From: UBA4615 sp044359175
GTDB taxonomy: Bacteria > Pseudomonadota > Gammaproteobacteria > Burkholderiales > Burkholderiaceae_E
Direction: 5' to 3'
DNA: 6,193 nt
Assembly: GCA_044359175.1 (NCBI GenBank)
Contig: JBIKMO010000260.1
Coordinates: 1 to 6,193 of the forward strand
Numbering within the stretch: the first letter of the stretch is position 1; each line of letters begins with the position of its first letter. Below the pieces are notes generated by a model. The model worked only from the letters and a program-made list of their open reading frames with translations. It was not told the origin of the DNA and searched no databases. The position numbers and the translations under genes are program-made. Shown in pieces: positions 1 to 6,193 of the stretch.

Positions 1-211
1 CGAAGTTCGCCGCGAGCAGCGTCGCGCCGGCCGCGGGCGCGTCGGACCACAGCAGGTCGACGAAGTGGTCCTCGGCCTCGCGCAGGTCGTGTTCCGGCAC
101 CGCGAGCGGCAGGTCGTCGGGCAGCCAGCGGCCGGAATGCGGAGCGTCGAGCACGAGCGCGATCGGCTCGCCGACGGGGGGCTCGATTCGGAACGGCTCG
201 CGCAGGCTCAT
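1..211 (-). CDS. N-formylglutamate amidohydrolase family protein, 5' part (runs off the window)
   Basis: My reverse-strand translation from the ATG at 211 gives 70 residues with no stop before the window edge. It matches the N-terminal pattern of the N-formylglutamate amidohydrolase (FGase/HutG-like) family: a strand ending in the APHSGR motif (residues 23-28), then about 20 residues later an E-D-x-F-V-D motif (residues 47-52), then a G-A-x-L-L-A-A-x-F strand (62-70). Known family members remove the formyl group from N-formylglutamate to give formate and glutamate in the cytoplasm, for example in histidine breakdown. Full members are usually about 250-300 residues, so most of the gene, including later active-site residues, lies outside. 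No Shine-Dalgarno sequence precedes the ATG. An in-frame GTG at 220 is an alternative start, and the frame stays open further upstream. The gene follows the importer ATPase gene by 85 bases on the same strand with no clear terminator, so co-transcription is plausible. The family call is good; the real substrate is unknown. Confidence 0.8.
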   Translation of the reverse strand, partial: MSLREPFRIEPPVGEPIALVLDAPHSGRWLPDDLPLAVPEHDLREAEDHFVDLLWSDAPAAGATLLAANF

Positions 212-296
212 TCTCGGCACGGGGCGGGACGCGCCGGGCGACGCGTCAGCCGCGATGTTACGCGCAGTCTGAGCGGTCGGGAGGCGCGAATCGCGT
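212..296. other. 85-base intergenic gap, no clear terminator or promoter
   Basis: This gap lies between the stop of the DppF-type gene and the start of the amidohydrolase gene. It contains only short dyads: CGCG-AAT-CGCG at 285-295 and CGCG-N6-CGCG at 251-264. Neither is followed by a T-run on the minus strand, so I see no intrinsic terminator. No convincing -35/-10 pair is visible either. Read-through from the importer operon into the amidohydrolase gene is the simplest reading. Confidence 0.5.
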
Positions 297-1297
<1,001 letters not shown>

Positions 1298-1301
<4 letters not shown>

Positions 1302-2332
1302 GCCGCGCTCCCGGCGGCGCCGAGCGGGCGCACGCACCGCACCTCGCGCCGGTCGCCGCGCCGCACCAGGGCGACCGGCGCCGCGCAGTCCGCGGCCGCG
1401 TACGCGCAGCGCGCGCGGAACGCGCAGCCGCGCGGCAGCCGCGCGAGCGACGGCGTCGTGCCCGGGATCTGGCGCAGCCGGGCGCCGGGCGGGTTGTTGG
1501 CCGGCACCGAGTCGAGCAGGCCGCGCGTGTACGGATGCAGCGGCGCGTCGAGCACCGCGCCCACCGGCCCCTGCTCGACGATGCGACCGGCGTACATCAC
1601 CGCGACCCGGTCGGCGAGCCCGGCGATCACCGCGAGGTCGTGCGTGATCCACACCAGCGCGGTGCCCGCCTCGCGCACCAGCGCCTGCATCTCGTGCAGG
1701 ATCTGGCCCTGCACGGTCACGTCGAGCGCGGTCGTCGGCTCGTCCGCGACGATCAGCGCCGGCCGATTGAGCAGCGCGATCGCGATCGCGACCCGCTGGC
1801 GCATGCCGCCCGAGAACTGGTGCGGATACTGCCGCAGCCGCTCGTCGGCCGACGCGATGCCCACGCGCGTCAGCACGTCGGCGCAGCGCGCGCGCGCCGC
1901 TCGCGCCGACACCCGCTCGTGCGCGAGCACGGTCTCGACCATCTGCGTGTCGATCCGCAGGACCGGGTTCAGCGTCATCATCGGGTCCTGGAAGATCATC
2001 GCGATGCGGTTGCCGCGCAGGGCGCGCAGCGTCTCGTCGGCGGCGCCCACCAGCTCGCGGCCCTCGAAGCGGATGCTGCCCGACGCGATGCGTCCCGGCG
2101 GGTCGACCAGGCCGAGGATCGAGAAGCCGGTCACCGACTTGCCCGAGCCCGATTCCCCGACCAGCCCCAGCACTTCGCCCGGCGCCACCTCGAAGCTCGC
2201 GCCGTCGACCGCGCGCACCACGCCGTCGCGGGTCGCGAACTCCGTGACCAGTTCGCGGACCGACAGCAGCGGCGCGTCCGAACCCGGACTGGCGGACACC
2301 CCGTGCGGGCGGGGGGCATCGACCGTGCTCAT
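1298..2332 (-). CDS. DppD-type ATP-binding subunit of peptide/nickel-class ABC importer
   Basis: This is the first nucleotide-binding subunit, a cytoplasmic ATPase of 344 residues. Motifs are Walker A GESGSGKS (59-66), Q-loop Q115 in FQDP, ABC signature FSGGMRQR (173-180), Walker B LIVADEP (193-199) with catalytic E198, D-loop TALD (201-204) and switch histidine H231. The C-terminal extension carries the HPYTRGLL motif (266-273) and four cysteines (C303, C309, C316, C333). In characterised DppD/OppD proteins such an arrangement binds a [4Fe-4S] cluster. The frame stays open upstream to about 3193, but that part only shadows the DppC-type permease gene. The ATG at 2332 is the real start: its ATGA overlaps the permease stop, a CGAGG ribosome site (2341-2345) lies 8 bases before it, and family homology begins shortly after. 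The unconserved first 20 or so residues are a low-complexity leader. Overlaps on both sides indicate coupled translation and equal output with its partners. Confidence 0.96.
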
Positions 2333-3258
2333 CGCGACAGCCTCGGGTTGAGCACGTCGCGCAGCTGGTCGCCGACCAGGTTGATCGCGAGGATCGTGAG
2401 CAGCAGCGCGACCCCGGGGTACACCGAGATCCAGTACTTGCCCGACAGCAGGAACTCGTAGCCGTTGGCGATCAGCAGCCCGAGCGAGGGCTCGGTGGTC
2501 GGCAGGCCCAGCCCCAGGAACGACAGCGTGGCCTCGAGCGCGATTGCGTGCGCGACCTGCACGGTGCCCACGACGATCAGCGGCGGCAGCGCGTTGGGCA
2601 GCAGGTGGCGCAGCACGATGCGCGAGGGCGACAGCCCCAGCCCGCGTGCCGCCTCGACGTACTCCTTGCCGCGCTCGACCAGCGCCGCCGAGCGCGCGGT
2701 GCGCGCGTAGTACGCCCACTGCACGGTGACCAGCGCGACGATCACCTTGTCGACCCCCTTGCCGAGCGTGGCGATCAGCACCAGCGCGACCAGGATCGCG
2801 GGGAAGCCGAGCTGGATGTCGACGATGCGCATCAGCACCTGCTCGAAGCGCCCGCCGCGGTAGGCGGCGACGATGCCCAGCCCGCCGCCGATCGCCAGTG
2901 CGATCACGCCGCTCGCCAGACCCACGGTGAGCGATACCCGCAGCCCGTACAGGATCGCGCTCAGCATGTCGCGGCCCTGGCCGTCGGTGCCGAGCGGGTA
3001 GGACAGCGTGCCCGCGCTCGCCTGCGAGCCCGGCGGCAGCCGCGCGTCCATCAGGTCGAGCGCGGCGAGGTCGTAGGGGTTCTGCGGCGCGATCCACGGC
3101 GCGGCGATCGCCGCCAGCAGGATCGCCGCGAGCAGCACGCTGCCGGCGAGCGCGAGTCGCGAGGCGGCGAACTCGCGCACGAAGCGCCGCCACGGCGCCT
3201 CGGCCGGCGGCAGCGGCTCGGTGTGCGCCGCGGGCAGGTCGCGGGCGGGCACGGCCAC
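2329..3258 (-). CDS. DppC-type permease subunit of peptide/nickel-class ABC importer
   Basis: This is an inner-membrane channel subunit of 309 residues. A hydrophilic N-terminus of about 30 residues leads into the OppC N-terminal segment, with the first membrane helix at about 36-55. A periplasmic stretch follows, with the diagnostic YPLGTDGQGRDMLS motif (87-100). The core has further membrane helices at about 108-132, 150-166, 172-188, 224-246 and 277-297. The cytoplasmic EAA loop, which docks on the ATPase, is EYVEAARGLGLSPSRI (199-214), followed by LRHLLPN. The start is a GTG at 3258, one base after the stop of the DppB-type gene. A weak GGAA at 3264-3267 is the only ribosome-site-like element, so translation probably depends on coupling. 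A second GTG two codons later (3252) is an equally possible start. The stop overlaps the next gene's ATG. The class call is secure; the transported solute is not shown by this subunit. Confidence 0.96.
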   Translation of the reverse strand: MAVPARDLPAAHTEPLPPAEAPWRRFVREFAASRLALAGSVLLAAILLAAIAAPWIAPQNPYDLAALDLMDARLPPGSQASAGTLSYPLGTDGQGRDMLSAILYGLRVSLTVGLASGVIALAIGGGLGIVAAYRGGRFEQVLMRIVDIQLGFPAILVALVLIATLGKGVDKVIVALVTVQWAYYARTARSAALVERGKEYVEAARGLGLSPSRIVLRHLLPNALPPLIVVGTVQVAHAIALEATLSFLGLGLPTTEPSLGLLIANGYEFLLSGKYWISVYPGVALLLTILAINLVGDQLRDVLNPRLSR

Positions 3259-3259
3259 G

Positions 3260-4237
3260 TCAGTTCCGCACTGCGTCGAGCCGCACGCGCGGGTCGAGCA
3301 CCGAGTACAGCAGGTCGACCACCAGGTTGATCACGATGAACAGGGCGACCGTGATCAGCAGGTAGGCGACCACCACCGGCCGGTCGAGCTGGAAGATCGA
3401 GTCGATCACGAGCTTGCCCATGCCCGGCCACGCGAAGATCGACTCGGTGACGATCGCGAATGCGATCACCGAGCCCAGCTCCAGGCCGATCACGGTCACC
3501 AGCGGGATCAGGATGTTCTTCAGCAGATGCACGCCGAGCACGCGGCTGCGCGACAGCCCCTTGGCGCGCGCGAACCTCATGTAGTCGAGCAGCACGTTCT
3601 CGCGCACCTGCGCGCGCGTGAGCCGGATGATCAGCGACAGCTTGAAGAGGGCGAGGTTGGTCGCCGGCAGGATGGCGTGCCGCAGCCCCTCCCAGTGCAG
3701 GATCGACAGCTGAAGCCCGAACACCTCCAGCGTCGGGCCGCGGCCGGTGGAGGGCAGCCAGCCGAGCTGCACCGCGAACACCATGATCAGCATCAGGCCG
3801 ACCCAGAACGTGGGCAGCGAGAACCCGAGGATCGAGCCGGCCATGATCGCCTTGGCGATCCGGGAATCCGGCTTCAGCCCCGCATACAGGCCCAGCGGAA
3901 TGCCGAGTACGATCGCGATCAGCATCGCGAGCACCGCGAGCTCCAGCGTGGCCGGCATCCGCTCCAGGATCACCTCGATCGCCGGGCGGCCGTAGACGAA
4001 CGACAGACCCAGGTCGCCGGAGAGTGCGTTCCTCACGAACAGTCCGTACTGGATCCACATCGGCTGGTCCAGTCCGAGCGCTGCCCGAGCGCGGTCCTTC
4101 TCGATCTGGTCGGCCTGGGGATTGACCAGCATCTCGACCGGGTCGCCGACCAGGAAGATGCCGACGAAGACCAGCGCCGAGGTGACCGCCAGCACCAGCA
4201 CGGTCTGGGCGAGGCGGCGCAGCGTGTAGACCAGCAT
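3260..4237 (-). CDS. DppB-type permease subunit of peptide/nickel-class ABC importer
   Basis: This is an inner-membrane channel subunit of 325 residues, the usual length. The first helix is at about 9-30, starting directly after the YTLRRL N-terminus typical of DppB/OppB/GsiC proteins. A periplasmic loop then carries the LGLDQPMWIQY (54-64) and GDLGLSF (74-80) motifs. The remaining helices lie at about 99-120, 133-158, 188-205, 244-268 and 287-311. The EAA loop that contacts an ATPase is DYMRFARAKGLSRSRVLGVH (218-237). The FAWPGMGKLVIDSI motif (268-281) and the LDPRVRL C-terminus are family hallmarks. The ATG at 4237 has no recognisable Shine-Dalgarno sequence; instead a 9-bp GC stem-loop ends 7 bases before it (see the separate entry). 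It is the first membrane component after the binding-protein gene, and it is tightly linked (1-base gap) to the DppC-type gene. Confidence 0.96.
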   Translation of the reverse strand: MLVYTLRRLAQTVLVLAVTSALVFVGIFLVGDPVEMLVNPQADQIEKDRARAALGLDQPMWIQYGLFVRNALSGDLGLSFVYGRPAIEVILERMPATLELAVLAMLIAIVLGIPLGLYAGLKPDSRIAKAIMAGSILGFSLPTFWVGLMLIMVFAVQLGWLPSTGRGPTLEVFGLQLSILHWEGLRHAILPATNLALFKLSLIIRLTRAQVRENVLLDYMRFARAKGLSRSRVLGVHLLKNILIPLVTVIGLELGSVIAFAIVTESIFAWPGMGKLVIDSIFQLDRPVVVAYLLITVALFIVINLVVDLLYSVLDPRVRLDAVRN

Positions 4238-4310
4238 GGCTACACGGCGGCCGCGCAGCGTCGGCCGCCGGGTCGGCGGGGATCGGCCGGATCGCGCCGG
4301 CGGGCGACGG
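4238..4310 (-). promoter_or_regulatory. Inter-cistronic leader between binding protein and first permease
   Basis: This 73-base gap is the only sizeable one inside the importer operon. On the transcribed strand it is nearly all G and C and holds three inverted repeats: a 9-bp perfect stem (4245-4253 with 4262-4270), a 6-bp stem with a 3-base loop (4265-4270 with 4274-4279) that shares an arm with it, and a 5-bp stem (4286-4290 with 4297-4301). No U-run follows any of them, so none is a standard intrinsic terminator. In known binding-protein-dependent importers, structure at this place often protects the upstream message or limits expression of the membrane genes. That role here is inferred. 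Confidence 0.45.
4245..4270 (-). promoter_or_regulatory. 9-bp GC stem-loop directly upstream of the DppB-type start codon
   Basis: The arms CGGCGGCCG (4245-4253) and CGGCCGCCG (4262-4270) are exact reverse complements, giving a 9-bp all-GC stem with an 8-base loop (4254-4261). In the message the stem ends 7 bases before the ATG at 4237, where a ribosome-binding site would normally lie, and no purine-rich site is visible. Folding would therefore hinder ribosome loading on the permease gene. An alternative 6-bp hairpin (4265-4279) would break this stem. Short GC inverted repeats arise often by chance in DNA of this composition, so a regulatory function is only suggested. Confidence 0.4.
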
Positions 4311-5891
4311 TCACTTGCCCGGCTTCACTTCCCACGCGAACGTGTACTGGTCCGCGCGGGCCGTGTAGGACAGCCCGCGGCGCATGCCCCAGACCGACAC
4401 CTCGTAGTGGATCGGGATCACGCCGAGCTGGCCGACCGCGCGCTCGCTCGCCGCGGCGAGCAGCATCCGGCGCTTGGTGTCGTCGACCTGGGTCATCGCC
4501 GTGGTGATCATCGCGTCCAGACCCGGGTCGCTGTAGCGGCCGCGGTTGGCGCTACCCAGTCCCTGCGCCGGGTCGAAGGTGCCCACCAGCGCGCGCAGCG
4601 GCGACGAGGTGTCGCCGGTCTCGGAGCCCCAGCCGACCAGCATCAGCGAGAACTCGAGCTTGGAGCCGCGCGTGAAGAAGACGTTCGAGGGCATCGTGTC
4701 GACCCGAGTCTCGATACCCACGCGGGTGAGGAACTGCGCGATCGCCTGGACGATCTTCTCGTCGTTCACGTAGCGGTTGTTCGGGCCGTGCAGCGTGATC
4801 TGGAAGCCGTTGGGGTAGCCGGCCTCGGCGAGCAGCCGGCGCGCGCCCTCGGGGTCGAACTTCTGCACCGGCAGGTTCTTCGACGTACCGAAGAACTGCT
4901 CGGCGAGCAGCTGACCGGCCGGCACCGCCTGCTTCTCCATCACCCGGTCGACGATCGCCTCACGGTTGATCGCCATCGAGATCGCGCGGCGCACCCGGAC
5001 GTCGCGCAGCGGGTTCGCCTCCATCGGCTTGCCGTCCCTCGTGCGGACGAACGGCGAGTTCTTCTCTCGACCGGTGTCCATGTGAAGGTAGATCAGCCGG
5101 GTCGACACCGCGCCGACCGTGGTCAGCTTGGGATCGGACTTGATCTTCTCCATGTCGGCGGTCGGCACGTTCTCGATCATCTGCACGTCACCCGACAGCA
5201 GTGCGGCGACGCGCGCAGCGTTGTTGGAGATCATCCGATACTGCACGCGCTGCCAGGCCGGCTTCGGTCCCCAGTACTGGTCGTTGCGCTCGAGCACCAC
5301 GCGGTCGCCCGGTTTGTACTCCGCGAACCGGTAGGGCCCGGTGCCGATCATCGCCTTGCCGGAGTTGAAGTCCTCGGTTTTGGCGTCGGCCACGCTCTTC
5401 GGGATGATCTGAACCGCGCTCATGTCGCGAGGCAGCAGCGGGTGCGGCAACGCGGTCTTCATCACCAGCGTGTGCGGATCCGGCGCGGTGATCGACGTGA
5501 CCGGCTTCACGAACAGCGCGAACGACGCCGGACTGTTCGGCACGTTGGGCGCACGCCGGAAGGTGGCGATCACGTCCTCGGCGGTGAACGGCGAGCCGTC
5601 GTGCCACCGGACGTTGCGCCGCAGCTTGAACTCCCAGGTGAGCGGGTCGAGCGTACGCCAGGACTCGGCCAGCCCGGGCTTGAGGTTGTAGTTCGAGTCG
5701 GTGGAGATCAGGTTCTCGAAGACATGCTTGGCGAGCGAGTTGTTCGGCGTGAGGTTGTGGAAGTGCGGGTCCAGCGAGGACAGCGGCGCGGCCAGCGCGA
5801 CCACCAGCTCGGAGGTCGACTGCGCGGCGGCCGGAGCGGACGCGGCGAATCCGGCGGCGAACAGGCCGGCGGCGGCGAGGCGGCGGATCAT
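4311..5891 (-). CDS. Periplasmic substrate-binding protein of peptide/nickel-class ABC importer (SBP family 5)
   Basis: This protein of 526 residues binds the solute in the periplasm and delivers it to the permeases. Residues 1 to about 24 form a Sec signal peptide: MIRR, a hydrophobic Ala/Leu/Phe core, then APAAAQS with cleavage likely after AAA or AAAQ. There is no lipobox cysteine, so it should be soluble. The mature part follows the family-5 (DppA/OppA/NikA) layout: SSLDPH (38-43), the signature region GLAESWRTLDPLTWEFKLRR (73-92) and NVRWHDGSPFTAEDV (93-107), IGTGPYRFAEY (182-192), a DVRVRRAISMAINRE stretch (297-311), and the later VGWGSETGDTSSP segment (419-431). In DppA/OppA the aspartate that grips the peptide amino group lies in the comparable region. 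The conserved ending IPIHYEVSVWGMRRGL (492-507) places it in a large proteobacterial subgroup with mostly unknown ligands. The ATG is backed by an AGGGGAG site (5899-5905) 7 bases away, the strongest ribosome site here, as suits a protein needed in excess. It is the first gene of the operon. Confidence 0.95.
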   Translation of the reverse strand: MIRRLAAAGLFAAGFAASAPAAAQSTSELVVALAAPLSSLDPHFHNLTPNNSLAKHVFENLISTDSNYNLKPGLAESWRTLDPLTWEFKLRRNVRWHDGSPFTAEDVIATFRRAPNVPNSPASFALFVKPVTSITAPDPHTLVMKTALPHPLLPRDMSAVQIIPKSVADAKTEDFNSGKAMIGTGPYRFAEYKPGDRVVLERNDQYWGPKPAWQRVQYRMISNNAARVAALLSGDVQMIENVPTADMEKIKSDPKLTTVGAVSTRLIYLHMDTGREKNSPFVRTRDGKPMEANPLRDVRVRRAISMAINREAIVDRVMEKQAVPAGQLLAEQFFGTSKNLPVQKFDPEGARRLLAEAGYPNGFQITLHGPNNRYVNDEKIVQAIAQFLTRVGIETRVDTMPSNVFFTRGSKLEFSLMLVGWGSETGDTSSPLRALVGTFDPAQGLGSANRGRYSDPGLDAMITTAMTQVDDTKRRMLLAAASERAVGQLGVIPIHYEVSVWGMRRGLSYTARADQYTFAWEVKPGK

Positions 5892-6063
5892 CGTGGGGCT
5901 CCCCTGGGTTTCCGTTCGGCCGCGGGATCGTGGCCAGGCCGTCCAGCTTAACCGGTCGTCCGGGCGTCGAGGAGCCCCGGGGCGGCACCCGTCGGGGATC
6001 GCGCTTCGGCCGCCGGGCGGAGGGCGCGGGTATCATCTGCGGGTCAACACCGCACACCCCGCG
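5892..6063. promoter_or_regulatory. Divergent intergenic region between the importer operon and the dioxygenase gene
   Basis: These 172 bases must contain the start signals for both directions unless transcripts enter from outside. The importer side has the AGGGGAG ribosome site and, about 55 bases before the start, the only A/T cluster (CTTAACC, 5947-5953), which could belong to a -10 region on the minus strand (TAAGCT at 5950-5945, a poor match). The dioxygenase side has TATCAT at 6031-6036. A 10-bp palindrome GCCCCGGGGC lies at 5974-5983 near the middle and could be an operator or simply GC-rich chance. I see no clear regulator site such as a LysR-type box. Confidence 0.45.
6031..6036 (+). 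promoter_or_regulatory. Possible -10 box for the gentisate dioxygenase-like gene
   Basis: TATCAT matches the sigma-70 -10 consensus at five of six positions and stands out in very GC-rich surroundings. It would start a message with a leader of about 20 bases before the ATG at 6064. No good -35 element lies 16-18 bases upstream (TTCGGC at 6005-6010 is poor and 20 bases away), which would suggest an activator-dependent promoter if it is real. Confidence 0.35.
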
Positions 6064-6193
6064 ATGAACGACCGACTCGACGACGCGGCTGCCCGGCGCG
6101 CCTACTACGACCGGATCGCGGCCCACTCGCTCAAGCCGCTGTGGGAGGTGCTGTCCGCACTGGTGCCGCCGCAGCCGATGACCGACGCGGTGC
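6064..6193 (+). CDS. Gentisate 1,2-dioxygenase-like cupin protein, N-terminal part (runs off the window)
   Basis: The ATG at 6064 opens a frame of 43 complete codons up to the window edge. The segment RAYYDRIAAHSLKPLWEVL (12-30) followed by SALVPPQP (31-38) is characteristic of the N-terminus of gentisate 1,2-dioxygenases: an F/YY-x-x-I motif, then PLWEVL and LVP-x-x-P. Known members are cytoplasmic Fe(II) bicupin enzymes of about 340-380 residues that open the ring of gentisate (2,5-dihydroxybenzoate) to maleylpyruvate. The iron-binding histidines lie in the cupin domains and are outside this window. No strong Shine-Dalgarno sequence is seen (CACCCCGCG precedes the ATG). The gene is divergent from the importer operon. 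Related enzymes for 1-hydroxy-2-naphthoate or salicylate share this N-terminus, so the exact substrate cannot be fixed from 43 residues. Confidence 0.8.
   Translation, partial: MNDRLDDAAARRAYYDRIAAHSLKPLWEVLSALVPPQPMTDAV

Noticed and set aside
1302..1652. Upstream extension of the DppF-type frame to 451 residues
   Set aside because: It reads through the DppD-type C-terminus out of frame, gives low-complexity Arg/Ala sequence, and the GTG at 1301 has a good ribosome site.
2333..3193. Upstream extension of the DppD-type frame that would make a 631-residue protein
   Set aside because: The extra part is an out-of-frame reading of the DppC-type permease gene and shows no domain. The ATG at 2332 with its ribosome site and ATGA overlap is the proper start.
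4245..4270. Intrinsic terminator after the binding-protein gene
   Set aside because: The stem is strong, but no U-run follows on the transcribed strand, and permease genes that need read-through lie directly downstream.
2548..4507. Two plus-strand open frames opposite the permease genes, rich in Arg, Gln, His and Asp
   Set aside because: Their composition is the reverse-complement shadow of hydrophobic membrane-helix codons. No start signals or motifs support them.
4236..5951. Plus-strand open frame of 571 codons opposite the binding-protein gene
   Set aside because: The translation is rich in Arg, His, Gly and Val without family motifs, and the minus strand encodes a clear binding protein with signal peptide and ribosome site.
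5974..5983. Palindrome GCCCCGGGGC as a defined operator
   Set aside because: It is only 10 bp, made entirely of G and C, and does not extend outward. Chance occurrence is likely, so it is mentioned only within the intergenic entry.

Overview
The window is GC-rich throughout (roughly 70% by eye), with G or C at nearly every third codon position. Gene style, order and family membership suggest a high-GC proteobacterium, most likely a betaproteobacterium of the Burkholderiales type. That placement is an inference from family resemblance, not a phylogenetic result.

Layout. Almost the whole window is one minus-strand operon for a complete peptide/nickel-type (Dpp/Opp class) ABC importer. Read in the direction of transcription (right to left) it holds a secreted periplasmic substrate-binding protein (5891-4311), a DppB-type permease (4237-3260), a DppC-type permease (3258-2329), a DppD-type ATPase (2332-1298) and a DppF-type ATPase (1301-297). 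After an 85-base gap comes the 5' part of an N-formylglutamate amidohydrolase-family gene (211 to the window edge). At the right end, on the plus strand and divergent from the operon, are the first 43 codons of a gentisate 1,2-dioxygenase-like cupin gene (6064 to the edge).

How the genes fit together. The binding protein captures a small solute in the periplasm. The two permeases form the membrane channel, and the two ATPases, each with all core ABC motifs and a C-terminal four-cysteine motif, drive uptake. Four of the genes are packed with a 1-base gap, an ATGA overlap and a GTGA overlap, which indicates translational coupling. The binding-protein gene is separated from the first permease gene by 73 bases that hold a strong GC-rich stem-loop and a competing one. 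These may set the usual excess of binding protein over membrane components.

The substrate cannot be read from sequence. The neighbours, an amidohydrolase that acts on N-acyl amino acids and a ring-cleavage enzyme for gentisate, permit a testable idea: the importer could feed an N-blocked or aroyl-amino-acid compound into hydrolysis and then the gentisate pathway. No mobile element, CRISPR array, tRNA or rRNA was seen. Apart from this gene combination and the leader structure before the first permease gene, the region looks like ordinary chromosomal catabolic/transport content.
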